Both the position numbers and the translations under genes were made by a program. This document shows positions 1 through 11,809 of a stretch of 64,000 bases of DNA, piece after piece. Source of the DNA: Trematomus loennbergii (lineage: Eukaryota > Chordata > Actinopteri > Perciformes > Nototheniidae); NCBI GenBank assembly GCA_012861695.1, contig JAAOOA010000056.1, positions 10,491,207-10,555,206 of the forward strand. The letters run 5' to 3'. Each line of letters starts with the position of its first letter. Position 1 is the first letter of the stretch. The notes under the pieces were generated by a model. It did not search any database. It saw only the letters and a program-made list of their open reading frames with translations, and had not been told where the DNA came from.

Positions 1-547
1 TGGGTGGGCAGCTCTAATTGGAATAAATGGGGCCTACCTGTTTGGATTCATCTTCCATGTCTGCCATTTATCATCCATGAGATTTGTCCTGCAGATCACA
101 CCCCCAACCAAGTAGCAACAGAACTGTGAGACCTTCATTTATTTAACATACCTTATATTTAAGTTGTAGCAGTTGTATTGCATCATAACATGCCACAACC
201 TGCCTAATTACAATACAATAAGATACAGACTGTGCAATGAATACTAGAAGTTACTTATTAGGTAGACAATTCTTTGCATGTGTTCCTTTGTAATGCTTAT
301 AAAATGTATTTGCCCTTTAAGTCAACCAGAACCACATACTGTATGTAAAGAAAATGCAGGGTGGTTGCAAACACCATGCAGGCAGTATGGTAGAGGTTTT
401 TCTTTAGATGTGGAGCTTTCTGCAACCTATACTTATCAGCACTCATGTTGACATGCCGGGCCACAGCTTTGTGTCTAAGATTGTGTATGTTTCACATTAG
501 AGTCAATAGAACATGTTTGATTACGGTGGCATATCAAAAAGCATGAG
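1..547. other. Intergenic sequence, nothing recognised
   Basis: AT-rich sequence left of the TIR element. No open frame of useful length, splice-flanked conserved peptide, RNA gene or recognisable repeat was seen on either strand. Confidence 0.5.
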
Positions 548-555
548 TAACTAAA

Positions 556-968
556 CAACCCTGTCTCCTAAAAATTACGTTCCCACAGAACTAAACTGCA
601 TTCTCAATTACGTTTAGCTAGAAACGTATTTTCTCCCACGTTACGTTTGTTATGAATGTATCTAAATACGTTTATTTTCTACATATCTTCTAGAAACATA
701 TTTTCTCCCACGTTACGTTTGTTATGAACGTATCTCAAATACGTTTATTTTCTACATATCTTCTAGAAACATATTTTCTCCCACGTTACGTTTGTTATGA
801 ACGTATCTAAATACGTTTATTTTCTACATATCTTTGCCATTTATTGTCTTGCTTATAATAATGATAATAGTCATTTATAAATATCATTTTAGAGCACACA
901 TTTGAAATCGACGATCGGGCTCGATATATGGTTAAATTAAAATCAGTAGGCGAGGCTGTAATTTCGCC
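556..968 (+). repeat. Left terminal inverted repeat, three internal tandem units
   Basis: An arm of about 413 bp. It contains three consecutive units of about 72 bp, each with the core CTCCCACGTTACGTTTGTTA followed by ACGTTTATTTTCTACATATC. The inner end stops matching the right arm shortly after AATCAGTAGGCGAGG. Confidence 0.8.
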
Positions 969-1004
969 AGCTGCATGAGCGAGGCAGAAAATAATAGTTT
1001 TAAC

Positions 1005-1106
1005 ATGCCAAAAAGCTGCTGTGTCGTTTATTGCACCTCAAACATTAAAACAACTCAAACTTCTGTAAGAAAGGACAGCAGAAGAGCTCTGTGGCTTCAG
1101 GCTTGA
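1005..1106 (+). pseudogene. THAP-domain-like N-terminal remnant of a transposase
   Basis: A 33-codon frame starts with MPKSCCVVYC and contains RRALWLQA just before a TGA. Known THAP domains begin with Met, a few residues and the first zinc-binding Cys pair (C-x(2-4)-C), here Cys5/Cys6 and Cys10. They later have a Trp-containing basic stretch followed by C-x2-H. The second half of the zinc site is absent, and the Phe/Pro-containing middle is shortened, so this is a decayed fragment. It sits just inside the left inverted repeat, where a THAP-containing transposase would start. The similarity is from memory and the frame is short, so confidence is moderate. Confidence 0.45.
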
Positions 1107-2819
1107 TCGCCGTTCAAATGACAGCGTTGGTTTCCCCAAAAGTGGGCGGGGCTGTAAAGTGACGTAGATTTTACTCTCATCTATTATTCAAAACCATTCT
1201 ATTTATTCTAACGTAAATTACATGCCAGTGTTTTATCTTTTTATTTAGCGATTTGTTTTTGCACTGGGAATGTTTTCATTGAACCGGAAGTACGTCACTT
1301 CACTTTGTCTTCTTCGTCCCTTTTACGTTCCAGACAATGCATGGCTCAGCGTAACAGACTGAACAGCGACCCCAGGTGTGTCTACATTGGAATTACATCT
1401 TCATTACTGAAGGAAAAATACTTTACCTAGTGTTTGTTAACTGGGTTTTTAATGCAGTTGGCTTTTCTTAATGGTTACAATATTGCTATGAGTATATCTG
1501 AAGCAAATTATGTTTCTGAAGATGTGTAGTCAATTCCACCCTTCAATGTAGCATAAATGTGAACTCTCATTACAGGAACAATACCGGAAACAGATAGGAA
1601 AGATCCTCAGCTCGCTGATTGGATGTTTTAGCCGCAATGCACGTTGGGATATGGTGTTTATGCGATGTGAAATCCGAAAACATTTAAAAAAAAATAATAC
1701 TTATTTATTCCGAGTGTTCTTGCTTTTCTCTTTGAAAGTCATCACATAACGGCATTGTAATACACGGTTCGGCTGCATTAAATATTACACATCTGCCGTA
1801 GTTCTTTATTTATAGAGCCCTGATGAGAAGACTTCTGGACAAACAGGAAGAACTGCCGCCGAAACTGAATACGTGACGTGGATCATAAATATATCAACAA
1901 TTACACAATATCTTACATTTTTTCACAAAATACGTCTCCTTGCAGTATCAATACTAATTCGGCTGACTTTTATATTTGATCCAATTGGTAGATATTATAT
2001 TTACACCATAACGGTGCACAGCTGATAGAAAAGGACTTGTAGTTTTTAAAGATATTACTGATTTTCTTTGAATATAAGAATGTAAATACTGAGTTGAGAG
2101 AATAGTCAGGGGATTTGGGTGATGGGAGACACATCTATGGAATCACAATTTCAATAGCTTACCATTAAATGACGGATATACCTTTCTGTCTGTGATGTTT
2201 TACAAATCAGATAATGTAGAAGTAAAACATGAGAAATATATATATCCTGTACAATTATGTAAAAACATGAATAAAACTACACATCTTCAGATGTTATACA
2301 TACATAAGTGTCCTACACTAATAATACAAAGTTATTATTAGTATGCTGTGTGTACCTAGTGGTTAAAGCACGTTATTGAATTATTTTTGTTGAATAATGT
2401 TATTTGATGAAAAAAATATTAAGAGTACATACTTTCATAGGGGAAAGTAGAAGGTCAATGATAGAAATATAGAATATAAAAAATCAAGAAGATACTGTAA
2501 GTGATCTCTACAATAAAACAGTTTAGTGCCGGATGTATAAAGATATTAATATGAGGATGTGCAAAACAGACAAACTAATTAACCTTTATTAACACATTAA
2601 AGATACTTTAGGTTTTCTTTAAATAAAAAAAAGCTTTGGGGGTATTTTACAGATAAATATTAAGCCTGACAAAGTACTTAACGTCTAATATATTGCTTTC
2701 CTGCAATGTTAACTATGTTGAAGCACTTATTTTAACTGATATTATACACATTAATTATACTCTTATGTATGTAGATAGTATAAGAAATGTGCAGAATTTG
2801 ACAGTTTAATGGTGGAGGT

Positions 2820-2900
2820 ATACACACATATTGATAGATGTCTTGTAATGCACTGTTGAGGAACCTGTGACCCAAGTTTTTCATTCATTGCATAACTTCA
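2820..2900 (+). repeat. Diverged LINE 3' tail fragment
   Basis: Contains TGCACTGTTGAGGAACCTG followed by TGACCCAAG, a diverged copy of the sequence that ends the LINE fragment at 3575-3600. It suggests an older insertion of the same family, or a duplicated tail, inside the TIR element. Confidence 0.45.
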
Positions 2901-3245
2901 ACATAGTTGTGTATATGATATGTCAATAAACCTTAGAAAATCATGAAATCTTGAAAGGGATGTGCAAAATAGCCATTATATACAGTTTTTAATTAACTAT
3001 TAGTAGAGAATAACGAGTAATGAATATACTTTATAGAGATCTGCAGATAAATGTTTAGTCTTCTCAAGCACCAACTAAAATATCTCTCCTGATTGTTGGC
3101 ACTTGACAATCACCTTTCCCTGAATTTTACTCAGGTGTAACTAAAGTCTGATTTAAGGGTTGTTTATATTTCACATCATTAATCAGAATCTGCAAAGTAA
3201 CTAAAATAAATGTAGTGGAGTAAAAATACCAGGTTAACCTTAAAG

Positions 3246-3617
3246 AAAGCCCTCAGGATTACAAAAGACCCCCATCACCCCAGCCACAAACTGTTCTGTC
3301 TGCTGCCGTCTGGCAGGCGGTACCGCAGCATCAGGACTAAAACCACCAGACTCAGGGACAGTTTCATCCCACAGGCCAGAAGACTATTAAACACCTGAAC
3401 TTTGAAACAACATCCATAACATTCATCTGGCTGCTACTTAGAAATTATTTGTCTAATATATCATATTCCAATCACTTGTATATAGACTCTTATTGCACTA
3501 TTTCACTTTTTACTATTTTACTTTTTGTATTTACTTGCACTAGTTTTTCTGTGTATCTGTTTTATTGTGTTGCACTGTTGGAGGAGCCTGTGACCTAAGG
3601 GGGGGGGGGGGGGGGGG
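3246..3617 (+). mobile_element. 5'-truncated non-LTR retrotransposon: last codons of ORF2 plus 3' UTR
   Basis: Frame 3246-3398 encodes the usual last residues of a fish LINE ORF2: HKLFCLLPSGRRYRSIRT, then RLRDSFIPQARRLLN and a TGA at 3396-3398. This Arg-rich SGRRYRS...SFxPQAxRLLN ending is a recognised C-terminus of vertebrate CR1/L2/Rex-type elements; I cannot fix the clade. About 200 bp of 3' UTR follows, ending GGAGGAGCCTGTGACCTAA, then an uninterrupted run of 19 G (3599-3617). Everything upstream of codon 3246 is missing, as expected from aborted reverse transcription. The copy lies inside the 556-4387 TIR element and therefore inserted after it. Confidence 0.8.
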
Positions 3618-4049
3618 TAGGACACGTTCGATTCCTGTTTTGAATAGTGTGCCGTCGATGGGTTTCATTCCATTTCAAACTGCTGTTTGACGCTCGGTGT
3701 ACACTTCGCGCACTGCCACTCCAACATCCAATCACAGAGCTTGAAGACTATGGTGTAGTCCCAAACGATAGCTGAGGATTCTGGGTAGTGTAGTGTCTTC
3801 TGCCATCCTAAACTCCGAAAAAATATTTGTTTCTCCGAATCGAAGGGGAAAAATACAAAAGTATTGTAGACAATTTAAACCAATCAATGTTGTATAATTA
3901 ACAAGGATAATCTGGTGTTTTTGAGTTGATGAGTAGTGCAGATATCACTGTAAAATCAATCGACAGTAAAGAGAATACTTACTTCCGGGTGTAAAATCCT
4001 CCGTTATCCAATGGGAATGAACGCTCACATTGCCTTTGAGACTGTGTTG

Positions 4050-4387
4050 AAATGACACCCTCGCCTACTGATTTTAATTTAATCATATATCGAGCCCGAT
4101 CGTCCATTTCAAATGTGTGCTCTAAAATGATATTTATAAATGACTATTATCATTATTATAAGCAAGACAATAAATGGCAAAGATATGTAGAAAATAAACG
4201 TATTTAAGATACGTTCATAACAAACGTAACGTGGGAGAAAATATGTTTCTAGAAGATATGTAGAAAATAAACGTATTTGAGATACGTTCATAACAAACGT
4301 AACGTGGGAGAAAATACGTTTCTAGCTAAACGTAATTGAGAATGCAGTTTAGTTCTGTGGGAACGTAATTTTTAGGAGACAGGGTTG
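4050..4387 (-). repeat. Right terminal inverted repeat, two internal tandem units
   Basis: An arm of about 338 bp, reverse complementary to 556-968 but one unit of about 72 bp shorter. Two units (about 4181-4252 and 4253-4323) are followed by the unique outer part, which ends GGAGACAGGGTTG. Confidence 0.8.
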
Positions 4388-4395
4388 CAACCAAA

Positions 4396-7300
4396 AGCAA
4401 ACAGAAATGTAAAAACAATGCCTATATTTACATGCACACAGAATTGCATGCAGTTGGCTTAACACAGGAAACCCCTGATTACTGTGTCTTAGCTGAGACT
4501 CTCTGAGAGGCACAGTTAAGATGCCTGGCACTGAGCATACTCTGGATCTGGATTTTGCCATCTGTGTCCGACAGCGTCCTGTTTACATTTGAATATCAAG
4601 AAGATAACAAAGCCCCTCTAGCTTTTGACCTTAGTACTTTTATATCATTTATTTCACCTGCATTAGAATACATGTCAGGGAAAGAGCATGAAAGCTTGCC
4701 CTTTCAATACTTTTGCTGGTGAATTATTTACAAGTGGAACAGTACACCAATAATTTATTACTGGTTTATTCATGACAAGTAGTAGAGTCTATCAAAGGTG
4801 CAGCTGCACAGCTTAACCTGGACAAGATGTAAACCAGAATATGGCCGATTACTGTGTTGCTCCATGCATGTGAATACAGCCACAGGAGGTGTTACAGGTT
4901 CAACTATTAAATATTCACAGACTTGACTTGCTGAAGGGCACTTTGGAGAAAATACTTCAAAAAGTAAATTGTATTGTTCCATGGGATTTGAAGAAATGGG
5001 AGGAAACTCAAGTTTATTTCTTTAGTTTTCATGCTCCAAAGTGCCATACTTTCATTAGAAAACAATACATGAAAATTACTTCTGCAGCCCTCAATGAAAA
5101 CACGAAAGAAACTCTTCAGGGGAAAAAGACGAATTCAAAAAATTCTCCTTTTAGGGAGTTGTGGAGAGAGAAGGGAAAAGATTAATGTTAATTGCAAAGT
5201 GCAGACTAAAGAAAAAACAGAGAAACCTTGATAAGAAAGCTTGTGCTAAAGAAAGCTTTATCAAGGTCAACACGTGAATGGCATGTGATCATGATGAACG
5301 GAATAACTTAAACAGACACAAACAATAGCAGCAGTCTATGAACATCAGGACAAAGCATGTCACAGCATCACTAGACACTGCGTCAAAGTTATTGACTAGA
5401 AGAGAGTGAGAAGCCCGAGAATGTACATGGTGGCCATTGACATCCAATACAGAAGATCATCTTTAAAGAGATGAAGGCCATCATTAATATGTGGCTGAAC
5501 ACTTACTCTTCACTAAGTTGATAATGTTAAGAATTCTTCGTCAAGGCGATGTTCAATTATGTATCATGCTCTTATGGTACGTGGTACTATAGGATGTGGA
5601 GAAGAACAATGTATCTTTATTTTTTCAAACCATATAGTTGCACTCACTCAGTAGTGTGAGGATTTCAAAAGCGCAGGTCAGCCCCTGAAGGAGGGCCAAG
5701 TAATTGAACGCTTTTACTTCACATGTCACTATAAATCCCATCTTAAATCCTCACCAGTGAAAAGCTACAGAGGGTTGAACATATTGTTAGCTAAAATGCT
5801 AATGCTATCGTTGATAATCTTCAAAAATACTATTATTTTTGTGGAAATGCGACTAGCTTGTCACCGGAGTGTTGCACATACTGCTAGCTTGAAGGTTGTG
5901 AGATAGCCATGTTTATTGATTGATTGCATCTGTATTCATTGTGTGTGTGGATTTGGAGGGGGACCTAAATGTACAGGCTATGAGTGTTGCCAATTTAGGT
6001 ACTTGTGTGCAAGATTATGCGACTTTTGAAGGTAGTGCTGCTGTTTTGTGCTCCTGATAGTTTCTCAAGATGACCAACTCTAACACTCTTCTGTATTAAA
6101 TCAGAATAGACTGCTAACACTATGACAACCTGCATTTTAAATTGGTAAAGGGATTGTTTGTGGAGTTCACTAATTGCATAGTTACATCTGAAATCTGTTG
6201 CATTCAAGAAGTACAAACATGGTGAGGAAAATACATTTCCCCTTGCCCCTTTTATTATGGAATACATCCTTCATCACTATACAAATAGAAAACAGGAAAT
6301 GATTTAGAACTACACTATAGAAAATGACCTACACTTGTTGTGAGTAACATTAGTAATTCTTCCATTTGAGCCCGTCTAATTAGCACGGACTACACTGAAT
6401 TACTTTAGGAAACCAAAGCTATTTAATTGTGTCCTGCATCGTTGTTCATACCACATTCCGCTCAAAGCTATTAAATCCAATTTCAACCCTGATGATTATA
6501 ATGTGGTAGATACTAATAGAATAATGCTGGAGAATAGGAGAGTGCAGAGGCAATTAGAAAGCAAAGGGTCATCGTTTTCGCCCAGAGGAGGATGCAGAGG
6601 GAATTACCTGGTCCAAAGACAAAGGAGACAGAAGGTGGTAAGAAGAAGAAAGAGATACAAATAACGTGGAAAGAAAGAAAGGAATAAATAGAGAGAAGAA
6701 CAGAGAGGGACTCAAGAACTGGAGGACGGATGGAGACAGCGAGAGAAAGGCGACAAGAGAGAGGAAAGAGAAAAATGAGACTTGTTTCATTTTGAAATGA
6801 TGGAATGTGTTCCCGCCCCAGAGCTCTGTTCAATAACTCGCCTTTTGTTGTTGAGCTCTGGAAGAGACAGGAAGCAGAAGGAAAAAGAAAAAGCAAGAAA
6901 GAGCAGAAAAGGCCACGTGTATGAGTGTGTGTTTATCTGCGCAGAGATGGTGTATGCGACCTATACTTGCACAAGGAACGTTAGTCCCCTACTCTCCTGC
7001 CATAAATGCTGTCTACTGAATCACCTGCATGACTGGTGATGATCAAAGAAAGATTAACACATGGATCTCTACAGTCATACAATAAAAAGGCATGGTATGC
7101 CGATGATGCAAGCCAAGTGTTTCTGTTTTTAGCCTGATGGATTCAAACAACCTATTTTCGGGCTGAAACGTGTTACCAGTCACTCTCATGATAGATATTC
7201 ATGTGACTATGAATCTAACAATAAATACAGGTTATGTTCCTTGATCTGGGTGTGGTTTATGATGAGAGTATATATGAATTGATCAAAGTTAAACACAGTC

Positions 7301-9145
7301 TTCAGCTTTATGTTTATGCAGTAGCGTAAATACATGTAGAATTAACTGAAATTATTAAAACTTTAATTTTGATAGAAATGCTGCTTTGCAAATGTTTTCT
7401 GATAAGAACAATTGAATGAACTCATTTGTTAGACCCCAAGGGCACACACAATACATTTGTAACTCAATTTTAAAAGAACTTTAGTTTGTTTAAAAGACAA
7501 CTTCACAGGAAACTTTTGATAGAATTTATTCTAGTGATCAAGGAGACCTGATTCCTCTCAGTAAGACCCTGATTAACCCTGCTGATTTAAGAATTCAGAC
7601 TGCCGGTCTTGCATTATGTATTGTAACATTTAGGTAATCAGAAATGTAGCAGCCATAAACAGCAGCTCCAGCGGCAGCAGCTCCAGCGGCAGCAGCTCCA
7701 CTCCACAACCCTCTGCTGAGGTCACATCTTGTCTCTGCACGTCATCATACCTAAATCTAACTGCACCATTTGCTCCTTTGGCCAAGTACCTACACCTCTC
7801 TTTAAATTCTGTTTCCCTATCTAGTCTCAGTTCATCTACACACGCATCAACACATCTTTGCAGACAGGAGAGGTGCCCGCTGCCTTTAAAACAGCAGCTC
7901 TGAGATCATTCCTAGGGAAATCTAACCTCAATCAAGTGTCTTGATCAAACTACACAGACCCATCCCCAACCTGCAGGTTTCAAGCAAAATGTTTCAACAT
8001 GCTGCTTCAGTCACAGCTGCCCAGACATGAACTTGATAAAACATTAAGTTGCTATCGGTTCCAAACAGCACAGAAATGTTCTTAGTTGAAACTTTTCCCT
8101 GATTGACTAATGGCCACCAGCTCAGCTTCAAGTGTATTTTACATTGTACTATAGACCACACTATCTTCCTCAATCAATGAGTCCTGAAATGGTTTTTCTC
8201 CCACATGCACTGATCTTCAGGTATATTTGTGTAGCAATGTGATTAGGTAGTATTCGTAGCAATGTGAATGCAATAAATTCTTTATCAGTCCTAGCAAAAA
8301 TACGTGTGAATTTTCCAAACTTGTTAGATGTTGTATAGGAATGAATATGCAGAAGCAATGAATGTGAGGAGTTTTAATGTTGTGTTTACATGACAGGAAA
8401 AAAGAATAAAAAAAACACAAGGCTCCCACTTCAGATTTATTGTTACATGAGCTCACAGTACTTTCTACAAGAATGAATTCCTTTGTAAACATGAACAGAT
8501 GTTTTCACGCTGATAGAGTTTTTGTTGTATAAAGGCAAAAGGATTTTAAAAAACCAACATAACTGACAGGATTTACCGGTTGAATTAGTCCATGTGAAGC
8601 TGGAGTATAACACAAAGAAATATAAAACTAAATTTCCCATGATCCACCGAGGTAGAATAAGGCAATCCTATAAAGGACCTCTGTACAGTAATTATATAAG
8701 TATATTTTGTAGGCCAACAGTTTTTTTCTTCTAAACCCTGTGTCTTAGTTCGCCTGTCTACCTGAAAAAACAAGCCAATATCCAACATCCTAGGAAGTTC
8801 TCATGTTGTAAGTCAAATACTCTTTCAAACTATGAGAAGGAAATGCATTTGAATGCTTCTTTAATATGTCATCTTAGTTCCTTTGAATTTCTTTTTACAA
8901 CTCAGACAGTTATGATTATGTTTTCATTCAATGACATTCCTGCACAGTCTTGTTTGAAGAGATGAGGGGGTTGGTTCAGTTTTTTTGTTTAACAATATCT
9001 ATTCACAGCATTGGCACGTTAAACAGGGAAATTAGAAAAAGGAAGCTAGAGTGGTATTGTAGATATCCATGCAGGCCCAGACACTCAACAGTGCAGAGTC
9101 AAAGTAGATAGAGATGACACTAAAACAGGAGTCTGCAAAGCAATA
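4396..9145. other. Intergenic sequence with low-complexity and short inverted repeats
   Basis: No supported gene. Contents noted: an imperfect hairpin at 5226-5266 (CCTTGATAA...TTATCAAGG), a purine-rich GA stretch around 6620-6780 and 6850-6905, and a 15-bp GC-rich tandem repeat at 7661-7704. Open frames here are short, lack splice context or recognised motifs, and I did not call them. Confidence 0.5.
7661..7704. repeat. 15-bp tandem repeat, 2.9 copies
   Basis: The unit AGCAGCTCCAGCGGC occurs at 7661-7675 and 7676-7690, and a partial unit follows. Confidence 0.9.
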
Positions 9146-9262
9146 AATCCAATCCAATCCAATCCATTTGATTTCTATAGCACATTTAAAAACAACAGAG
9201 TTGAACAAAGTGCTGTCAATCAACAACTGTATAAAAACATAGCATGAATACATAAAAAACAG
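9146..9262 (-). repeat. Retroposon 3' tail in reverse orientation
   Basis: Four AATCC units (9146-9165) are followed by ATTTGATTTCTATAGCACAT and then AACAACAGAGTTGAACAAAG. A pentamer array next to a 'tatagcaca...acaaagtgctg' sequence is the familiar 3' end of fish non-LTR elements and their SINE partners, read on the opposite strand. The extent of the element past the tail is unclear. Confidence 0.55.
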
Positions 9263-9269
9263 ACAGGAC

Positions 9270-10936
9270 ATGAAACAAATGTAAAACACGAAACAATGAA
9301 ACCAGATCAGAAGCCACAGACTGAAACATGACGTAAAAACAATACAAAACACTAGTAAGATAAAAACCCAATTTAAAAGCACAAGTGTCATACCTGGCCT
9401 GATAAATACAGGAAGGCAAAAGAAATGAGGAAACACAATTGACTTGTTACTTACTCGGAAGCAAAACAAAATACAAAATCACAAAATCAACGCAGCAAAG
9501 AGTGATCATACAGAGGTTAAGCTCAACTAGAGGGACAATGGAGGGTAATTGTAAATGGTAAAAGATCCAAATGTGAGAGGAAATGTTCCTAAAGCTGCTA
9601 GAGCTATACATTTGACTAGTTCATATAGGTTGTTATGCCCATTTCAGTCACTGGGAACTAAAGCCTTAAACTGTCAAATCCATCCGTGAAACCTATTCTG
9701 TGTTTGCTGCGTCATGCCTTCACTTTTCACAAATAAGGTTCACAATCTCACTTTCTCTCATAGCTCATATTAGTGAATGCACCCATTGGTTTATTTTCTG
9801 ATAAATAGAGAAAGTGTCAATCTCATATGCCCTGATAAATGTGACAGTTCAATTGTATGTCATGTTAGTTTTCACTGTATTTCCTGATGTGTTCCTGCAG
9901 GTGATGTGACTCATGCATATATGTAGCTGTGGAAGGAAACTTTTTCTCCACCTCCCGTCTCTCTCATGGTACTGGAAACTTCAGGTCCACACAGGTATTT
10001 ATTCATCAAAAGCACAACAGTTCTAATTGATCTTTTAAAGGGCATTCACAGTGGGAGCGTGGAGGACTTGATTGCTGCAATTTGGTATTTAGGCAAAGAG
10101 AGACGAGAATGCACACATTTCAGAGCATTCGGTTAATTTGCATTAAAAAGGAATCCAAAATCAATAAAAGCAGAAACAATCCCAGCAGAATACCTGCTAT
10201 ACCTTCGATTGCTTGTGATTACACATTCTTTTGCAGGGAACTTAATCTTTGATCAAGGGGACCTAAATAAGGTCCTCAGACAAATGGATATTTTACAAAA
10301 GAGTGGTACAAAACCTCCCACTGCGGGCTAAAAACTTCCATATCCTCTCTCCTCTACTCACTCTAATTGCTCTCTCAAAAAATCCCATCCTACCCTCCGT
10401 CTGGCACTTATTCTATTTATTTTCCTATTATTTAAGCCAACAGTATCATTGTATGTCTCATGAGGGTTGTACAAACCAAAAGGGTCCAATCTTTTCACTC
10501 CTTAAGCTTGGTTTCCTGCTCTTATGGGGATCTGGGAATTGATGCTTATTATATTGTTATCTCTACTGTGAATCACCCATGGGTTAAAATACAATCTCAA
10601 AACTAAATTGTAAAATGCAAATGTACGGCCTCAAATCCCAAACAATGTCTCTGAATTGCAATTTCCCAAGCAATAGGCAAAAAATACAGCACACAAACAG
10701 GTGTTTATGTCCAAAGCCATATGGGGAGAGCAGGGTAAATGGATCCACTTTTCACATTTTATGCTAGTACAGCAGAATAAATGTGTTCTCACCCCAGGCA
10801 GTAATTGCCGTGTATAATTAGGGTTGCTGGGCATCCATGGAAACTAGCACAAAAACATGAAATCAAAGCAATTTTGCAAGTATGGTCCCTCTAAGCTGCC
10901 ACAAGGTATAGGGATAAGTATGAGGCAACACAAATC
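9270..10936. other. Intergenic sequence, nothing recognised
   Basis: Mostly AT-rich unique-looking sequence. No coding, RNA or repeat feature could be supported on either strand. Confidence 0.45.
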
Positions 10937-10944
10937 CTATAGAG

Positions 10945-11801
10945 CCGGGGCCTGCAACCTTTTTGACCAAAAGAGCCATTTTGCCCCCTTTTCCACCAAT
11001 ATTTCTTTGTCTGGAGCCGCATTTGATAGCTTGATAGCTTATAAAATTGTATATATTGTTACATCATAGACAAAAACTACAGTTTTTTTGCATTTATTAT
11101 TAATTACATTATAGAAAACGGTTTACCTCTAATAATAAACAAAGAACTCTTATAAGGAGAATTAGAATAAATACACAGGCCTACTTTATAACACATTAAA
11201 CACAGCACTTGGGGAGTCCTTTGGACATTTGAATAAAATAAATAAAATTAAAATGGGCCCACTTTGAAATAAATAAAACATATAGCTGCACCCAAAAAAG
11301 AGTTAACTGATTGAATTATGACTGAAGATCGTCAGCTGTCTTCCTCTTCCGTGTTGTTCCTCCAATACGTAAAGGCTGCAGCACCTTTGACAACTTCTCT
11401 CCACATATCAAACATACCGGTAAGCCAGCATCGTTTGCTGTGAAAGCAGATAACTCGAACCACGCAGAATTAAACCCTCTTATTTTCTTTGATTTATTCA
11501 TATTCGCTCATCAGCCGGGGGTCAGGTTATTCGCCTGCAAGAAAAGGCGCTGGCGCGGGACCGTAGCAGGATATGATGCATATTTTAGTTGACCTAATTA
11601 AAACCGTTTTTTGAAATGTATGTGTCACAGTATCATCTCAAAATACAAGATACGAAACATTTTCAACCGTGCAACAAAAATAAATAGTCCTACAAATATT
11701 TTTATTTTATTTCCTTCTTATTTTTGTCTAAGCTCAAGGGAGCCAGAGCAGAGGGCTTAAAGAGCCGCATGCGGCTCTGGAGCCGCGGGTTGCAGACCCT
11801 G
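10945..11801 (-). mobile_element. Non-autonomous hAT transposon (857 bp) with perfect 8-bp target duplication
   Basis: The element lies between identical octamers CTATAGAG at 10937-10944 and 11802-11809. Its ends are inverted: the right end read inward is CAGGGTCTGCAACCCGCGGC, and the left end is CCGGGGCCTGCAACC. The 8-bp duplication and CAGGG-type ends are diagnostic of hAT elements. Next to the ends are 'agagcc' and 'gcggctct' motifs also seen in this family. The element keeps one minus-strand coding remnant (11316-11501) and has lost the catalytic domain. The minus strand is given because the coding remnant reads that way. Confidence 0.9.
11316..11501 (-). pseudogene. N-terminal fragment of a hAT transposase (ZBED/GTF2IRD2-like)
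   Basis: A 61-residue frame contains FELSAFTANDAGLPVCLICG, which resembles the start of hAT transposases and their domesticated relatives (BED-type finger: first Cys pair in VCLIC). The downstream His/Cys half of the finger, the DDE catalytic residues and the dimerisation domain are missing. It lies wholly inside the 10945-11801 hAT element, so this is a deletion derivative rather than a host gene. Family assignment is from motif memory. Confidence 0.65.
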
Positions 11802-11809
11802 CTATAGAG

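Larger units (their letters stand above)
548..4395. mobile_element. 3.8-kb DNA transposon with long terminal inverted repeats, non-autonomous
   Basis: The left end (556-968) and right end (4050-4387) are inverted copies of each other, nearly identical over the outer 100 bases, beginning CAACCCTGTCTCC and ending with its complement. Each arm contains tandem units of about 72 bp: three in the left arm (621-692, 693-765, 766-835) and two in the right (about 4181-4323). The flanking octamers TAACTAAA (548-555) and CAACCAAA (4388-4395) match at 6 of 8 positions and may be a decayed 8-bp target duplication. No intact transposase is present. A short THAP-like frame lies just inside the left arm, and a LINE 3' end is nested inside. 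Arms, unit structure and ends are seen directly. Assignment to a THAP-type family (P-like or Kolobok-like) is inference; an 8-bp duplication would favour P-like, but the duplication is imperfect. Confidence 0.75.

Noticed and set aside
4889..5185. 98-codon open frame on the + strand
   Set aside because: No recognisable domain, no splice context with neighbours and no supporting promoter or start context; looks like a chance frame in AT-rich DNA.
6513..6896. 127-codon frame on the - strand
   Set aside because: It is the complement of a GA-rich tract; hydrophobic Ser/Leu/Phe composition is a by-product of low complexity.
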